In this document: positions 46,295 through 56,377 of the stretch, piece after piece
Numbering within the stretch: position 1 is the stretch's first letter
Layout of the letters: every line of letters begins with the position of its first letter
From: Limanda limanda
Taxonomy: Eukaryota; Chordata; Actinopteri; Pleuronectiformes; Pleuronectidae
Assembly (NCBI RefSeq): GCF_963576545.1
Contig: NC_083648.1
Location: 26,305,373 to 26,369,372, forward strand
Reading direction: 5' to 3'
Length of the DNA stretch: 64,000 bases
Program-made: the position numbers and the translations under genes
Notes under the pieces: model-generated
What the model saw: only the letters and a program-made list of their open reading frames with translations
The model's database searches: none
What the model was told of the DNA's origin: nothing

Positions 46295-46700
46295 CAGTGG
46301 TCCCCAACCCCCAGACCGTGGACCGGTACCGGGTCGTGGGTCAATTGGTATCGGGCCGCACAGAAAGAATAAACAACTTACATTATTTCCGTTTTATTTA
46401 TTATCTGATTCTGAACAGCGTTTTATTTTGAAAAATTACCGGATCCTCTCCATTATGACTCATGCTTTACACATGTCAAGACACTTGTCTCGGTCACATG
46501 ACTTTTTCGCGAAACACAAACCCACACGGTATTTGTCGGACCCATTTGTCAACAAACCAGGTGAATCCAGCATGTCTGTGCAAAAAGAAGATCAGCTGCT
46601 GGAGATCGCAAATGACGGCGGCCTTAAAAGTATGTTCGAGAAAACAACTCTGCCGGTATTGTAGGTTAAAGTCACGGCAGTATACCCTGAGATCGCTGAC
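46295..46700 (+). mobile_element. hAT fragment with terminus and transposase C-end
   Basis: Starts CAGTGGTCCCCAACCCCCAG, a hAT-type terminus, followed by CGTGGACCGGTACCGGGTCG. The frame at 46428-46664 includes EDQLLEIANDGGLKSMFEKT, which resembles the C-terminal region of ZBED5/SCAND3-like hAT transposases. The frame stops at 46662-46664, and related sequence (VYPEIA) follows before an unrelated GATGGTGGTGATGATGG tract. Only an end and a coding scrap remain. Confidence 0.6.
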
Positions 46701-46739
46701 GATGGTGGTGATGATGGCGATGGTGGTCCAAGGCCATGT

Positions 46740-46958
46740 AGCGAGACTCCCTACATGGGTATGGTGTAACAATGACGTCGGCGCGGGTCGTAATCCCATT
46801 TGACGCCATCAAGCGTATCGTTTCTGAGATAGAGGAACCACAACAAATCGCAGGAGGTTGTTTTTTTCAAGGTTTTGGGGACAGTATACATGCCAGATAC
46901 CCAAACTAATGTGTAGAAGCACTACAAAAGTGGCATTTTCATAATATGTCACCTTTAA
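46740..46958 (-). repeat. TTAA-ended repeat fragment
   Basis: Ends CATTTTCATAATATGTCACCTTTAA, similar in design to the end at 63755-63776 (CATTTTACATAATATGGGCCCTTTAA). A TTAA target is typical of piggyBac-type elements, but no transposase or second end is visible, so the class is open. Confidence 0.4.
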
Positions 46959-46960
46959 GG

Positions 46961-47287
46961 GCCAGGTTTTGGACACAGAGGCTGAGAAAGGAGTAAAGTC
47001 AACTGAGGTTTATTAGAATGTCCAATAAAGTAAGCAGGTAGGTAGGTAGAACTCTGGAGCTGGAGTCGGGGCAATAATCCAGCTGCTGGTCCTGAGCAGG
47101 AAGACAGACAAAGTCAGGATACGGGACCAACAGGATGTTTCAGAATCTTAATAGTTACGATTTGCGGCAGCTAGAACTAACATGAACGTCTATAATTCTC
47201 ATCTGCAATTAGTCACACCACCTACACACCAAGAGAGAGAGAGAGAAAGAGAGAGCCTAGTAGGCAGGTGAGGCAGAGGGCATGACA
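46961..47287 (-). repeat. 3' LTR of the deleted Gypsy element
   Basis: Minus strand starts TGTCATGCCCTCTGCCTCAC. It is about 135 bp shorter than its partner, mainly because a block equivalent to 48440-48525 is missing. Confidence 0.88.
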
Positions 47288-47329
47288 GTACCTCCCCATC
47301 TACGGGCGCCACCTGGCGCCCTCAGGAAG

Positions 47330-48160
47330 TGGTCGGGGTGATCCCGGCGAAAGTCAGTGATGAGGGAGGGGTCAAAGATGTCCCGCCGGGGGACCAACAG
47401 CGTTCCTCTGGTCCATAACCCTCCCAGTCCACCAAGTAGCGAAAGCCACGCCCCATGCGCCGCATGTCCAGGATGCGCCCTACCTACTGAACAGGATTCA
47501 ACTGGGACGCATGAAAAATGGGGTGAATCCTACGAAAGGAGGCAGGGAGCTTCTGCCGGACAGCACAGGGGCTCACAACAGCCTCCACCTCAAATGGACC
47601 AACATACCGGGGGGCAAGCCTAGAGTCCACTTGAAGAGGAAGATCCCTGGAGAGGAGCCATACCCTGTGCCCTGAAGCATAAGCGGGCGCCGGGGTTCGG
47701 CGACGGTTGGCCTGGGCCTGAGTCCTGGAGGAAGCACGGAGCAGGGCAGCATGAGCGAGCCTCCAAGTGCTACGACAGCGACGCATATTGTCCTGGACCG
47801 AAGGTACGGGGATCTCGGCCTCCTGATCTGGAAACAGAGGGGGTTCATAGCCCAGAGAGCAGAGGAAGGGAGACATACCTGAGGAGGCGTTAGGGATGTG
47901 TTGTGGGTGTACTCCACCCAGGGCAGCCGAGCACTCCAGGACGATGGCTCAGCAGCGGAGACGCAGCGCAGTGCCGCCTCCATCTCCTGATTGGGCCGCT
48001 CGGTCTGGCCGTTGGATTGGGGGTGATATCCAGAAGTCAGGCTGGCGGTCGCTCCCAGGGCCGTGCAGAAAGCTGTCCACACCTGAGATGTAAATTGCAG
48101 CTCTCTTCGGAGACAATGTCTGACGGCAGACCATGGGTGCGGAATACATTCTGCACTAAT
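47330..48160 (-). pseudogene. Gypsy integrase C-terminal part with chromodomain
   Basis: On the minus strand the first readable block (about 48160-48080) is [17 protein letters not shown], the integrase segment before the second catalytic Asp region. Then come [21 protein letters not shown] (third catalytic-residue region) and [15 protein letters not shown] in the frame 48082-47573. It shifts to the frame 47876-47484, which carries [20 protein letters not shown] and [17 protein letters not shown]. After a stop, a chromodomain-like [17 protein letters not shown] lies at about 47450-47390. Chromodomains guide integration to particular chromatin. The frameshifts and missing upstream part make it non-functional. 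Confidence 0.88.
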
Positions 48161-48168
48161 AGGTCAGA

Positions 48169-48631
48169 GCCAGGTTTTGGACACAGAGGCAGAGGCTGAG
48201 ACAGGAGGTTTATTGGAATGTCCAATAAAGTAAGCAGGCAGGTAGACAGGCAGGTAAGCAGGCAGGTAGACAGGCAGGTAAGCAGGTAGATAGGTAGAAC
48301 TCTGGAGCTGGAGTCGGGGCAATAATCCAGCTGCTGGTCCTGAGCAGGAAGACAGACAAAGTCAGGACACGGGACCAACAGGACGTTTCAGAATCTTAAT
48401 AGTTACGATTTGCGGCAGCTAGAACTTACATGAACTGAGTCTATAGTCCGGCGCAGACTGAGAGCAGGAGTGGAGCTTTTAATGGCAGCTGGTCAATCAA
48501 GGCCCCAACTCCAGCACACCAGGTTCTCATCTGCAATTAGTCACGCCACCTACACACACACACCAAGAGAGGGAGAGAGAGAGAGAGAAAGAAAGAGAGT
48601 CTAGTAGGCAGGTGAGGCAGAGGGCACGACA
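48169..48631 (-). repeat. 5' LTR of the deleted Gypsy element
   Basis: 463 bp. Contains a 24-bp repeat (AGCAGGCAGGTAGACAGGCA plus GGTA) present twice at about 48232-48280, which the other LTR lacks. A (GA)n tract lies at 48563-48599, matching a shorter one at 47228-47254. Confidence 0.88.
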
Positions 48632-48636
48632 ATAAG

Positions 48637-49320
48637 CATATGCTTACATGCCTCAAGTGGTTTTTAATATGTAAGTCTTATAAACGTTACCGTTTATTTA
48701 ACAAGTCTAATGAACAGATTGAAGCAAGTTAACTTCAGTCGTGTGTTTGGTTGTGACTTGATTTTTTATTTTAATAATTTAACATCAACACAATACATGT
48801 GTAAATTGCATGTGATAGTAACTATGTTTCACAAATATTCTGATACAGGCTGGTAAATCCAACATTACTTTTGCCACCTCGTTTATTTAGCCTGTAATAG
48901 AATTTTAGAGTGAATTAGACAGTTTAGATATATATGATTATAATCTCCACACACCAGTGTTGTAAACAGTTCTCATATCAATTATATAATTATGTTTTCA
49001 CACTGAGGGAAGTGTCAAGAGACTTGATGTGGACTGTTTTCAACAGCTCTGTGGGAGATTACCACCTTGAATATTACAGATGAGGTAGAAAGACATTTTA
49101 TCTGTTTGTAAAATGTTTTATTTCTTTCAGTACTTTTATCCAAAGCGACTTACAATATGTGCATTTAACCATCAGGGTACAAACCCAGACCCCAGTACAT
49201 CAGTTCTGTCTGAAATCTGTGGTGCTTCCATCTGCTGAACACAGAATAAACTGTATGAACCAGTCTTTGCTAGAACATACGCAACACAAACATTCTTTAA
49301 TAGTGAGTTTCTTCTTTTCC
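48637..49320. other. intergenic, nothing recognised
   Basis: AT-rich sequence; no feature supported. Confidence 0.5.
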
Positions 49321-49422
49321 TTAGATGAAGCACTGCAGCACCTGATCTGTCCTCAGCAGCAACATGGTGGAGATCGGCAGCGTCAGGCTGGTCAACATGA
49401 GGACGACTTGCACAAGCTTCAT
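49321..49422 (-). other. small frame resembling a signal peptide (candidate exon)
   Basis: A 33-codon minus-strand frame from the ATG at 49422 reads MKLVQVVLMLTSLTLPISTM and then LLLRTDQ. A basic start followed by a long hydrophobic stretch is the pattern of a signal peptide. After DQ the DNA reads CAGGTGCTG, a possible splice donor, before the frame ends at 49321. It could be the first exon of a secreted or membrane protein on the minus strand, but no second exon was identified and chance is a real alternative. Confidence 0.2.
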
Positions 49423-52381
49423 GTTTTCCTTCCTCAACTAAAGACGGCCTGCAAATGTTTAGAGTTGGCTCATTGCTAAGTGTCATGGATAATGGAGTTA
49501 ATTTCTATATTCATTATGGTTGGTTAAAAAAATGAACACTTATTAGAAGAATGTTTATCTTTTACTTTCTGATTTGATACACTATAGATAAGAAGCCAGT
49601 GTTTTATTTGTCTTTGCCATAAGAGACAGAACACGGTCAGCACAGCTGTGTCCTTCAGGCTCGTCCGTCCCCAATAATATCATTTTAGATAGGAAACATA
49701 AAAATATGTTATTATTGTCGTGGAAGTGTTACTTATGAACAAAGTTTGTGTCCTTATTTTCTGTGGATATTCAACTATGTATTTGAATATGCTTTTGGAT
49801 TAAACTGTGCACTACAGAGACAATGAATGTACAGTATGGAGTTCTTTCACATTAAAAATATTGCATATATATTATTTAATACATTATGTATTATGTGCAA
49901 TACTTTGCTTTGATTGTTTGTAAGTAGTGAAAACAGGTATGTACCTGGAGTCAGTGTTGAAGTGATGACTCAGGGTTCAGTCTGCTTGAATTCCAGTTGT
50001 GTCTCATGTTTGACATCCTAGAGGAACATTCAACACAAATACACAGATATGTAAAGTCATACATGTGCCAGGTTAACTCCTTAACAGACTTTTACATGGT
50101 AAAAATAAAAGTGTATTACTTCAAAGTTCATCAGATCATAATCATTTCAGCTCAGGAAATAGGTGGCGGACATCAGCCTCAGGTTGTCTATTCTAGTAAA
50201 GTTACACTTCCTATAATTTATTTATAATTAACACAATAATTCAGTGAAGTCTGCCTAAGATTAACGATGTAAAAACTGAAGGTAGCAGACACGTTTAGTT
50301 TTCACTGTAACACGTTACAACACATCAACATCAATACTCTGAATAAAGAGCTTTAGGAGACGTAATGCTATTTTCAACAGCTGCTCTTACAATGCAGATG
50401 TGACTTTAAATACTCAGGTTTCAGTTGAAAGCAGTAAATCTGTTTCTGCAGAATAAGAATCAGTGTAACATTGTCAAGTCAAATGGGTGGGCGAGTTAAA
50501 CAACTTTACATAACATTAGATATCTTACGTGGTGGAGCTAATTCTCCGGACACAAACAGACGCCTGTCTCAGTTTAAAAGATTCATCGTCAAACTGTAAA
50601 GGCCGATAAATGCTTCTCCGTTTTTACTGGCACGGACTGAAACGGACAGAGAAACGCCCTCTCCGAGCACCTCGGAGAACTTTTCGTGCACCTCTGATTT
50701 TCTACCTACACGTCGGCATGACGGAGAGCCTAGGGACAGCCCTTGGCTGTGATTGGCCCGCTAACGACAGCATTTCGGAACAACATCATTTTGGGACCTC
50801 AAACTTCCTGTTAATTCCCTATATCACAATAAACCCAAACACAACTATGATTCTACGATTAATGTGAAGTGTGTTAAGCCAGCGGAGTTGTCCGTCTGAC
50901 GGTGACTGGTTAGAGCACTGACAGCATGTGTGTACGGTCACATAGGGTTACAACGCCCTGTCATAACGGCGCTAGTGTGCTAGTCACCATGCTAACTGCG
51001 GTGGTAACAGCGCAAAAACCCGCTGCACAACATTAATTCCACGGCTATCATGACATATAACATGAAAAAGTGTCCGTCCGTAACAGATTCGGAGTAGCAT
51101 ACTGGAGCCTTTAGAGCCGGTCCAGGCTTGCCATAGTAATTTGACAATTATCATTATCTTCCATTATGCTACAAACTGTTTATTTTAACCAATGCTGTAA
51201 AAACTTGTGTTGCTGTCTTAGCGGTTGTATATTGTTCCACCTTCTGGTCTCCTTGATGCATCAAGTCTACATTAAAATATTTTGCACAAGACCTCAGCTG
51301 CTGCCTGAGTTCTCCTTTCACCAGTTTCCAGAAAGCTTCCACAGCAGACAATGAGTGTCCTCACTAAGATAGAAGTACATACATGTGTGTGTGATGACTA
51401 ATGGGTAAATGAGAAGTGTGCTGTGTATACAGCTGACAAGACACAGAGGACTGCACTACACTTCACTCAAAGCCTCTAGCAGTAGGCCTACACCTACACA
51501 GCATGTCCACGAGCATCAACACAAATCTGCATGACACAAGAGCCGGGCATTAAACAAAACACTCACAGGCACAGGCAAAAATTACATTACAAGAAATGTC
51601 AGCTTGAACATAGCATAGTATGTTGTGTATTACAACATTCAAGTTGTGACAGAAAAGAGCTTAGATCATTAAATCTCTTTTAAATGTGTCAAAATAAGGT
51701 CTCGTGAATGAATAGCTGAGGGTCAGTGATAAGCCATTAAAGATGCTCTGCAAGTTTGAGCATTACTACATAGCCAATTTTAGCCAACATAAACAGCTGT
51801 TTACATCAGGACCATTGCATCCACATGAGAACAACCTTAGGATTAGCAGCACTGCTTGTCGCAAGCAATCAGAATCTTCAGTACCTCACCTCTGTCAGAG
51901 GACTCTTGAGTAGCCCACGTCAAAATGTGTTTATGTAGCAGGGTGACCGGGGGGGCTAATGTCTGTTGTTATCTTTGCAGGTCTACAAACTGTGCCGTTG
52001 CCCTATATTGGTTTGTACATGGTTTTGCCGCATATTGAACTTTTCAGTAAAAATGTTTGCGTTTCTCTGCCTTTTTAGTTAACATGTGTGTCTTAACAAT
52101 TAAATGTTAAAATCAGTATCCAAGGTTGGCTGTCGCCAACCTCCTCTCAACACTAATGCAACATTTTTACGAGATCATCTATGTACATCTGGCTCATTAG
52201 CTTTTAAAAGAACAGGCACTCAAGACAGGTCAATCTGAGGAGGGCTGTTTTTGACAGGGTAAAAAGGGTGCTGTTTTAAATGATCCTTGTGATATTTTGA
52301 CCAAAATATGTTACAGACATTTCATTAAGACCCCAAGGAATCATATAAACTTGTGGTAAAATGGGCATAATATGATATCAT
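49423..52381. other. intergenic, nothing recognised
   Basis: No gene could be supported. A 35-bp piece at about 51108-51142 (TTTAGAGCCGGTCCAGGCTT, then GCCATAGTAATT) resembles the L2 3' UTR piece at 58372-58410. A moderately GC-rich stretch at 50600-50780 holds an open frame without recognised similarity. Confidence 0.45.
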
Positions 52382-52627
52382 CATACCTTAAAGAGCTCAT
52401 AGAACAGTTTCACTCCATAGAGCACTGCGTTTCCAGAATAAAGGCTTACTTGTTGTCCTTAAAGTCTTCAAATGTAGAGTAGGAGCCAGAGCTTTGAGCT
52501 ATCAAGTTCACCTCTGGAATCATCTCTCAGTTTCAATTTGGGAGGCAGACACTCTCTGTACATTTAAGAGTAGGCTTAAAACTTTAGGTTACTTTCGTAA
52601 CCCCGGTTCTCTGAGTAGCATGAGTGA

Positions 52628-52797
52628 GATGTCTCACTATGGGATACGCCCCTCGCGCGTATTCACAGAAGCACTATAACAAATCGCCAGCCCTGATAGG
52701 CTGGCAGTCGTGACGTCCGCGTCAAGGTGCCGCACCTTAAATACGGTGGACGCGGCGTCACACGTCATTCAAAACAAGCACACCTCTTCTCGCTTCA
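52628..52797. repeat. left inverted terminal repeat of the DIRS element
   Basis: GATGTCTCACTATGGGATAC to CTTCTCGCTTCA. It is inverted at 58160-58322 with few differences, including an extra AACAAGC-like insertion near 52773. Confidence 0.93.
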
Positions 52798-52825
52798 CCC
52801 CAGCAGCAAGAAGGGTGGTCTGGTG

Positions 52826-52920
52826 AGACATCTCACTCATGCTACTCAGAGAACCGGGGTTACGAAAGTAACCTAAAGTTCTCTTTCTTAGCATTCGTTT
52901 CGATGTCTCACTATGGGATA
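52826..52920. repeat. internal complementary region (ICR) of the DIRS element
   Basis: The first half (AGACATCTCACTCATGCTAC...AAGTAACCTAAA) is the reverse complement of the left extremity 52583-52632. The second half (GTTCTCTTTCTTAGCATTCG...TGGGATA) is the reverse complement of the right extremity, about 58304-58346. In DIRS elements the ICR serves as template to complete the ends and so encodes the junction of the circular intermediate. Confidence 0.93.
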
Positions 52921-52978
52921 TGGAGACTCCCGTATTGCCAGACAAGCTTATCTCGGTGACTGACCACCAGCCCCCCCC

Positions 52979-55900
52979 TCACTCAGGAGTGAGATCCACA
53001 TTAGAGCCCACGCTCAAGACAGCGTGGGTCAGGCCAGGGGATGTGACATCCAACCTGTAGTACCTCGCAAATGTGAGGGGAGAAGACCAGCTAGCTGCAG
53101 CGCAGATGTCTTGGATAGAGACTCCCTTGAACAGGGCCCAAGAGGTCGCGAGACCTCTAGTAGAATGTGCCCGTAAACCAGTCGGAACCTGAAGGCCCGA
53201 GCTGGAGTAGGCCAATGCAATGGCATCCACTATCCAGTGAGAAAGTCTTTGTTTGGTGATAGGTTTGCCCCAGTGGGGCTTAGCCCAGGACACAAACAAC
53301 TGATCCCCTTTCCTAAAGTTCCTTGTCCTTTCCACATAAGTGTGTAAGGCACGGACAGGGCACAGCATGTGTAACCGCTGCTGTTCCGCAGAACCATAGG
53401 GAGGTGGCTGAAAAGCTGCCGGTTCCACTGGGGAGCATGGTTTAACAACCTTAGGAACAAAAGCAGGATTCGGCCTCAGCGTCACCCCAAGGTTCCCCGG
53501 GGTGAACCGCATACATGCCGGATGTACAGATAAAGCGTGAATATCACTCACTCGTTTAGCTGTAGCCAAAGCCAATAACAGAGCCACCTTCAGGGATAAC
53601 GTTTTCATGTCGACGTTATCCAGTGGTTCAAAAGGATGACTAGAGAGGGCACCAAGCACCACTGCTAGATCCCAAGATGGTGACATAGTTTTAGAGATGG
53701 GAAGCAACCTCCGTGCACCCTTCATAAAACGACAAACCAGGGGGTGTTGGCCCACTGGTTTTCCATCAAATCCAACATGGCAAGCGGAAATAGCTGCCAA
53801 GTAAACTTTTACAGTAGAAAATGCCCTCTGTCGATCAATCAAGTCCTGCAGGAAGGACAGGATTGTACCAACTGGACACTGAAAAGGGATTTCCCGTACC
53901 GAAGCACACCAATCCTCAAACACTCTCCACTTACAGTCATAGAGAGACCTGGTGGATGATGCTCTGGCATTCTGAATCGTGTTAACAACACTCTGTGATA
54001 ACCCAGTCAGGCTCAGATTAAACCACTCACGGGCCAAGCCCACAGGGCGAGGCGCTCCGGATGAGGGTGAAATATCTGCCCGCGCGCCTGGGAGAGCAGG
54101 TCCCTGCGCAGCGGGAGAGGCCACGGGTGACCGTGGAGGAGCTGCCTCACTTCCGCCAGCCAGTGCATGGACGGCCAGTGAAGAGCGATCAAAATAAGTG
54201 ACAGACGATTCTCCCGCACCCTGAGAAGTGTCGGGGGAATCAAAGCCAGAGGCGGAAACGCGTAAAGCGGGACGCGCGGCCACTCGTGAGCGAACGCATC
54301 CAGCCCCAGTGGTGCGCTCCGGTCGTGCAGGGAGAAGAACAGTGGACACTGTGTGTTCGCCCTCGACGCAAACAGATCCACTGTCGCGCGGCCGAAAAGT
54401 GACCAAATCTGCTCTACTACAGACGGGTGAAGCTTCCACTCCGCGTAGAGAGGATTTCCCCTGGACAAGAGGTCCGCACCCACATTCTGAATTCCGGGAA
54501 CATGGGTCGCTCTCACTGAGAGGAGATGCACCTCGCCCCATAATATCAGTCTGCGTGCAAGAGTGTGTAACTGTAGAGAACGTAGACCCCCCTGGCGATT
54601 GATATACGCCACTGTGGTCGTATTGTCCGTCCTCACTAACACATGATGTCCCCGGAGGAACGGCAGAAAATGTTTCATCGTCAGAAACACTGCCATCAAC
54701 TCCAGATAATTGATATGGGCATGTCTGAGATCTGTGCTCCACATCCCATTCGCGGATCTGCCCTCGAACACACCGCCCCAGCCTGACAGGCTGGCGTCTG
54801 TCGTCACCACCTTCCTGGCAGATAACGCGCCCATGCGCACACCCGCTGTCAACAGAGACGGCCGTTGTCATGGTCGCAGCGCGCTGACGCAGGACGCGCA
54901 AACCGTGACACTGCGGCGTCTGTGGCGCACAGGATCCAGTCTGAGAGAGGTCACCCAACGCTGGAAATCTCTCATGTACAGCCTGCCCAGCCTCACCACC
55001 AATATGGTTGAGGCCATCAGTCCCAGTAACCGGAGACACAGTCCGTACGTGACCCGACGTGTTACGGCAAAATGAGAGAGAGTGGACCTGAAAGTGTTTA
55101 CTCTCTCGGCTGATAAGCGAGCCGTGTAGGTCAGTGAATTTAACGTGAGACCCAGAAAGGCAATGTCCTGCCTCGGTGTCAACACGCTCTTTTCCCTGTT
55201 CACCACAAACCCCAGATCGGCTAGGTGTGCCAGCACAATGCCTGTGTGCACCGCCGCCTCTTGCTCTGAGCGCGCCAGCAGCAGCCAGTCGTCCAGATAC
55301 GTGGCCACGCGTATGCCCCGCTCCCTGAGGGGGGCTATAGCAGCGTCGACACATTTCACAAACACCCTCGGGCTCAGTGACATGCCGAATGGGAGTACCA
55401 GGTACTCGTACACTGTGTCCTGAAAAGCGAACCTCAGATATCTCCTGTGCGGAGGATAAATGGGAATGTGAAAATATGCGTCTTTCAGATCGATTGATGT
55501 GAACCAGTCCCCCGGCCGGATCAGACGTATCAGCGTTGAATGTGTCAGCATGCAAAACTTGTATCTCCTGAGATACGAGTTCAAAATGCGAAGGTCCAGG
55601 ATGGGACGTAAGCAACTCCCCCCTTTCTTTGGGACCAGGAAATACCTCGAATAAAAAACTTCCAGTCTCTGCTGGAGTGGCACTATTCGTATGGCACTTT
55701 TGTTTAATAGAACTGATATTTCCTCCCGTAACACCCGGGCCGACTCTCCCTGCGCACGGGAAGCGATGAGGCCGCGGAAACGGGGGGGCATCGTGGCAAA
55801 TTGAAGCCTGTAGCCTTTGGCCAGTGTTTTCAATATCCACTCTGACGCTGTGCATGCTTTCCAACTCTCTAACCTCAAAGTTAGGGGGGAGTGAAGCTCT

Positions 55901-56251
55901 GTCTGACACAGACGATCTCTGGGGGCCCGCCCCAGCTGCACGCCTCCGAGTATCACCGTGCATGCGCGGCCTGATAGGCTCGAGATGAGCGGAACGGGAC
56001 GTTTCACCACAGGTGGGACGCTGCTTCCCCCTTGTGGTGTCATGGGGGACAACAGTGTGCTCTGCACCTCTGTGTGTCATTTTTGAGTCTTTTTGTTTTT
56101 GTAACCCTGCGCCCTCGGCTGTGAGCCTGGATGCGTCAGTGAAAAACTCTTTATTGACACAAACTGTGTGTGAGTGCTTGTGAGACATTGGTGTGGTGTT
56201 GAACAATCCCACATCTGAAACATGTCTCTTCTCCTCTTTAATGGGACGCAC
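52979..56251 (-). CDS. DIRS tyrosine recombinase in a long overlapping frame
   Basis: A 1090-codon open frame whose last third (about residues 750-1090) is a tyrosine recombinase. Core-binding helices begin around SLYDCKWRVFEDWC. Catalytic residues are visible as Arg900 (TAKRVSDIHAL), His1029-x-x-Arg1032 (RAHSTRGLATSW) and Tyr1064 or Tyr1065 (FARYYRLDV). The enzyme would integrate the circular DNA intermediate. The first two thirds lie over Gag's end and the RT/RNase H gene in another frame and show no domain I recognise. Overlapping long frames are known in DIRS elements, but the N-terminal part may simply be a by-product. The recombinase portion itself has no stop or visible lesion. Confidence 0.88.
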   Translation of the reverse strand: MRPIKEEKRHVSDVGLFNTTPMSHKHSHTVCVNKEFFTDASRLTAEGAGLQKQKDSKMTHRGAEHTVVPHDTTRGKQRPTCGETSRSAHLEPIRPRMHGDTRRRAAGAGPQRSSVSDRASLPPNFEVRELESMHSVRVDIENTGQRLQASICHDAPPFPRPHRFPCAGRVGPGVTGGNISSIKQKCHTNSATPAETGSFLFEVFPGPKERGELLTSHPGPSHFELVSQEIQVLHADTFNADTSDPAGGLVHINRSERRIFSHSHLSSAQEISEVRFSGHSVRVPGTPIRHVTEPEGVCEMCRRCYSPPQGAGHTRGHVSGRLAAAGALRARGGGAHRHCAGTPSRSGVCGEQGKERVDTEAGHCLSGSHVKFTDLHGSLISRESKHFQVHSLSFCRNTSGHVRTVSPVTGTDGLNHIGGEAGQAVHERFPALGDLSQTGSCAPQTPQCHGLRVLRQRAATMTTAVSVDSGCAHGRVICQEGGDDRRQPVRLGRCVRGQIREWDVEHRSQTCPYQLSGVDGSVSDDETFSAVPPGTSCVSEDGQYDHSGVYQSPGGSTFSTVTHSCTQTDIMGRGASPLSESDPCSRNSECGCGPLVQGKSSLRGVEASPVCSRADLVTFRPRDSGSVCVEGEHTVSTVLLPARPERTTGAGCVRSRVAARPALRVSASGFDSPDTSQGAGESSVTYFDRSSLAVHALAGGSEAAPPRSPVASPAAQGPALPGARADISPSSGAPRPVGLAREWFNLSLTGLSQSVVNTIQNARASSTRSLYDCKWRVFEDWCASVREIPFQCPVGTILSFLQDLIDRQRAFSTVKVYLAAISACHVGFDGKPVGQHPLVCRFMKGARRLLPISKTMSPSWDLAVVLGALSSHPFEPLDNVDMKTLSLKVALLLALATAKRVSDIHALSVHPACMRFTPGNLGVTLRPNPAFVPKVVKPCSPVEPAAFQPPPYGSAEQQRLHMLCPVRALHTYVERTRNFRKGDQLFVSWAKPHWGKPITKQRLSHWIVDAIALAYSSSGLQVPTGLRAHSTRGLATSWALFKGVSIQDICAAASWSSPLTFARYYRLDVTSPGLTHAVLSVGSNVDLTPE
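54013..56067 (-). pseudogene. DIRS reverse transcriptase-RNase H (one internal stop)
   Basis: The frame from 56067 contains reverse transcriptase with VPKKGGSCLRPILDLRILNS (145-164), the first catalytic Asp in FTSIDLKDAYFH (D193) and the catalytic box TYLDDW (257-261). A TGA at 54868-54870 follows ALRP. The same frame continues to 54013 with RNase H: TTDASLSGWGG, NYLELMAVF and RTDNTTTVAYINRQG give the Asp-Glu-Asp set. The stop separates RT and RNase H. The frame ends at 54013 beside the start of the recombinase domain in the neighbouring frame, consistent with the overlapping ORFs of DIRS. Confidence 0.9.
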
Positions 56252-56377
56252 GAACTGAGCTCTGGGCCCACGCGTCGCCGAGAGGGATGGGTGGCACTGG
56301 GTAATTTCTCCCCTAACACACTGGTCTGCCAGGGAACAGGGAACAGCTGGCAGCTCTGCTCGCGGTGGGGTTGACCG

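Larger units (their letters stand above)
46961..48631 (-). mobile_element. chromodomain Gypsy element, large internal deletion
   Basis: Two LTRs in minus orientation (5' LTR 48631-48169, 3' LTR 47287-46961) enclose only 881 bp. On the minus strand the 5' LTR is followed directly by integrase codons, so the primer site, gag, protease, reverse transcriptase and RNase H are all gone. A purine tract GATGGGGAGGTAC precedes the 3' LTR. Flanks are TTAAG (46955-46959) and ATAAG (48632-48636), a possible target duplication with one mismatch. Confidence 0.88.

Noticed and set aside
46670..46760. GATGGTGGTGATGATGG tract as an acidic protein domain
   Set aside because: It follows the stop of the hAT C-terminal scrap and looks like simple repeat; no frame continues.
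50610..50867. 85-codon frame in a GC-richer stretch
   Set aside because: No domain, no neighbour exon; arginine-rich composition follows base content.
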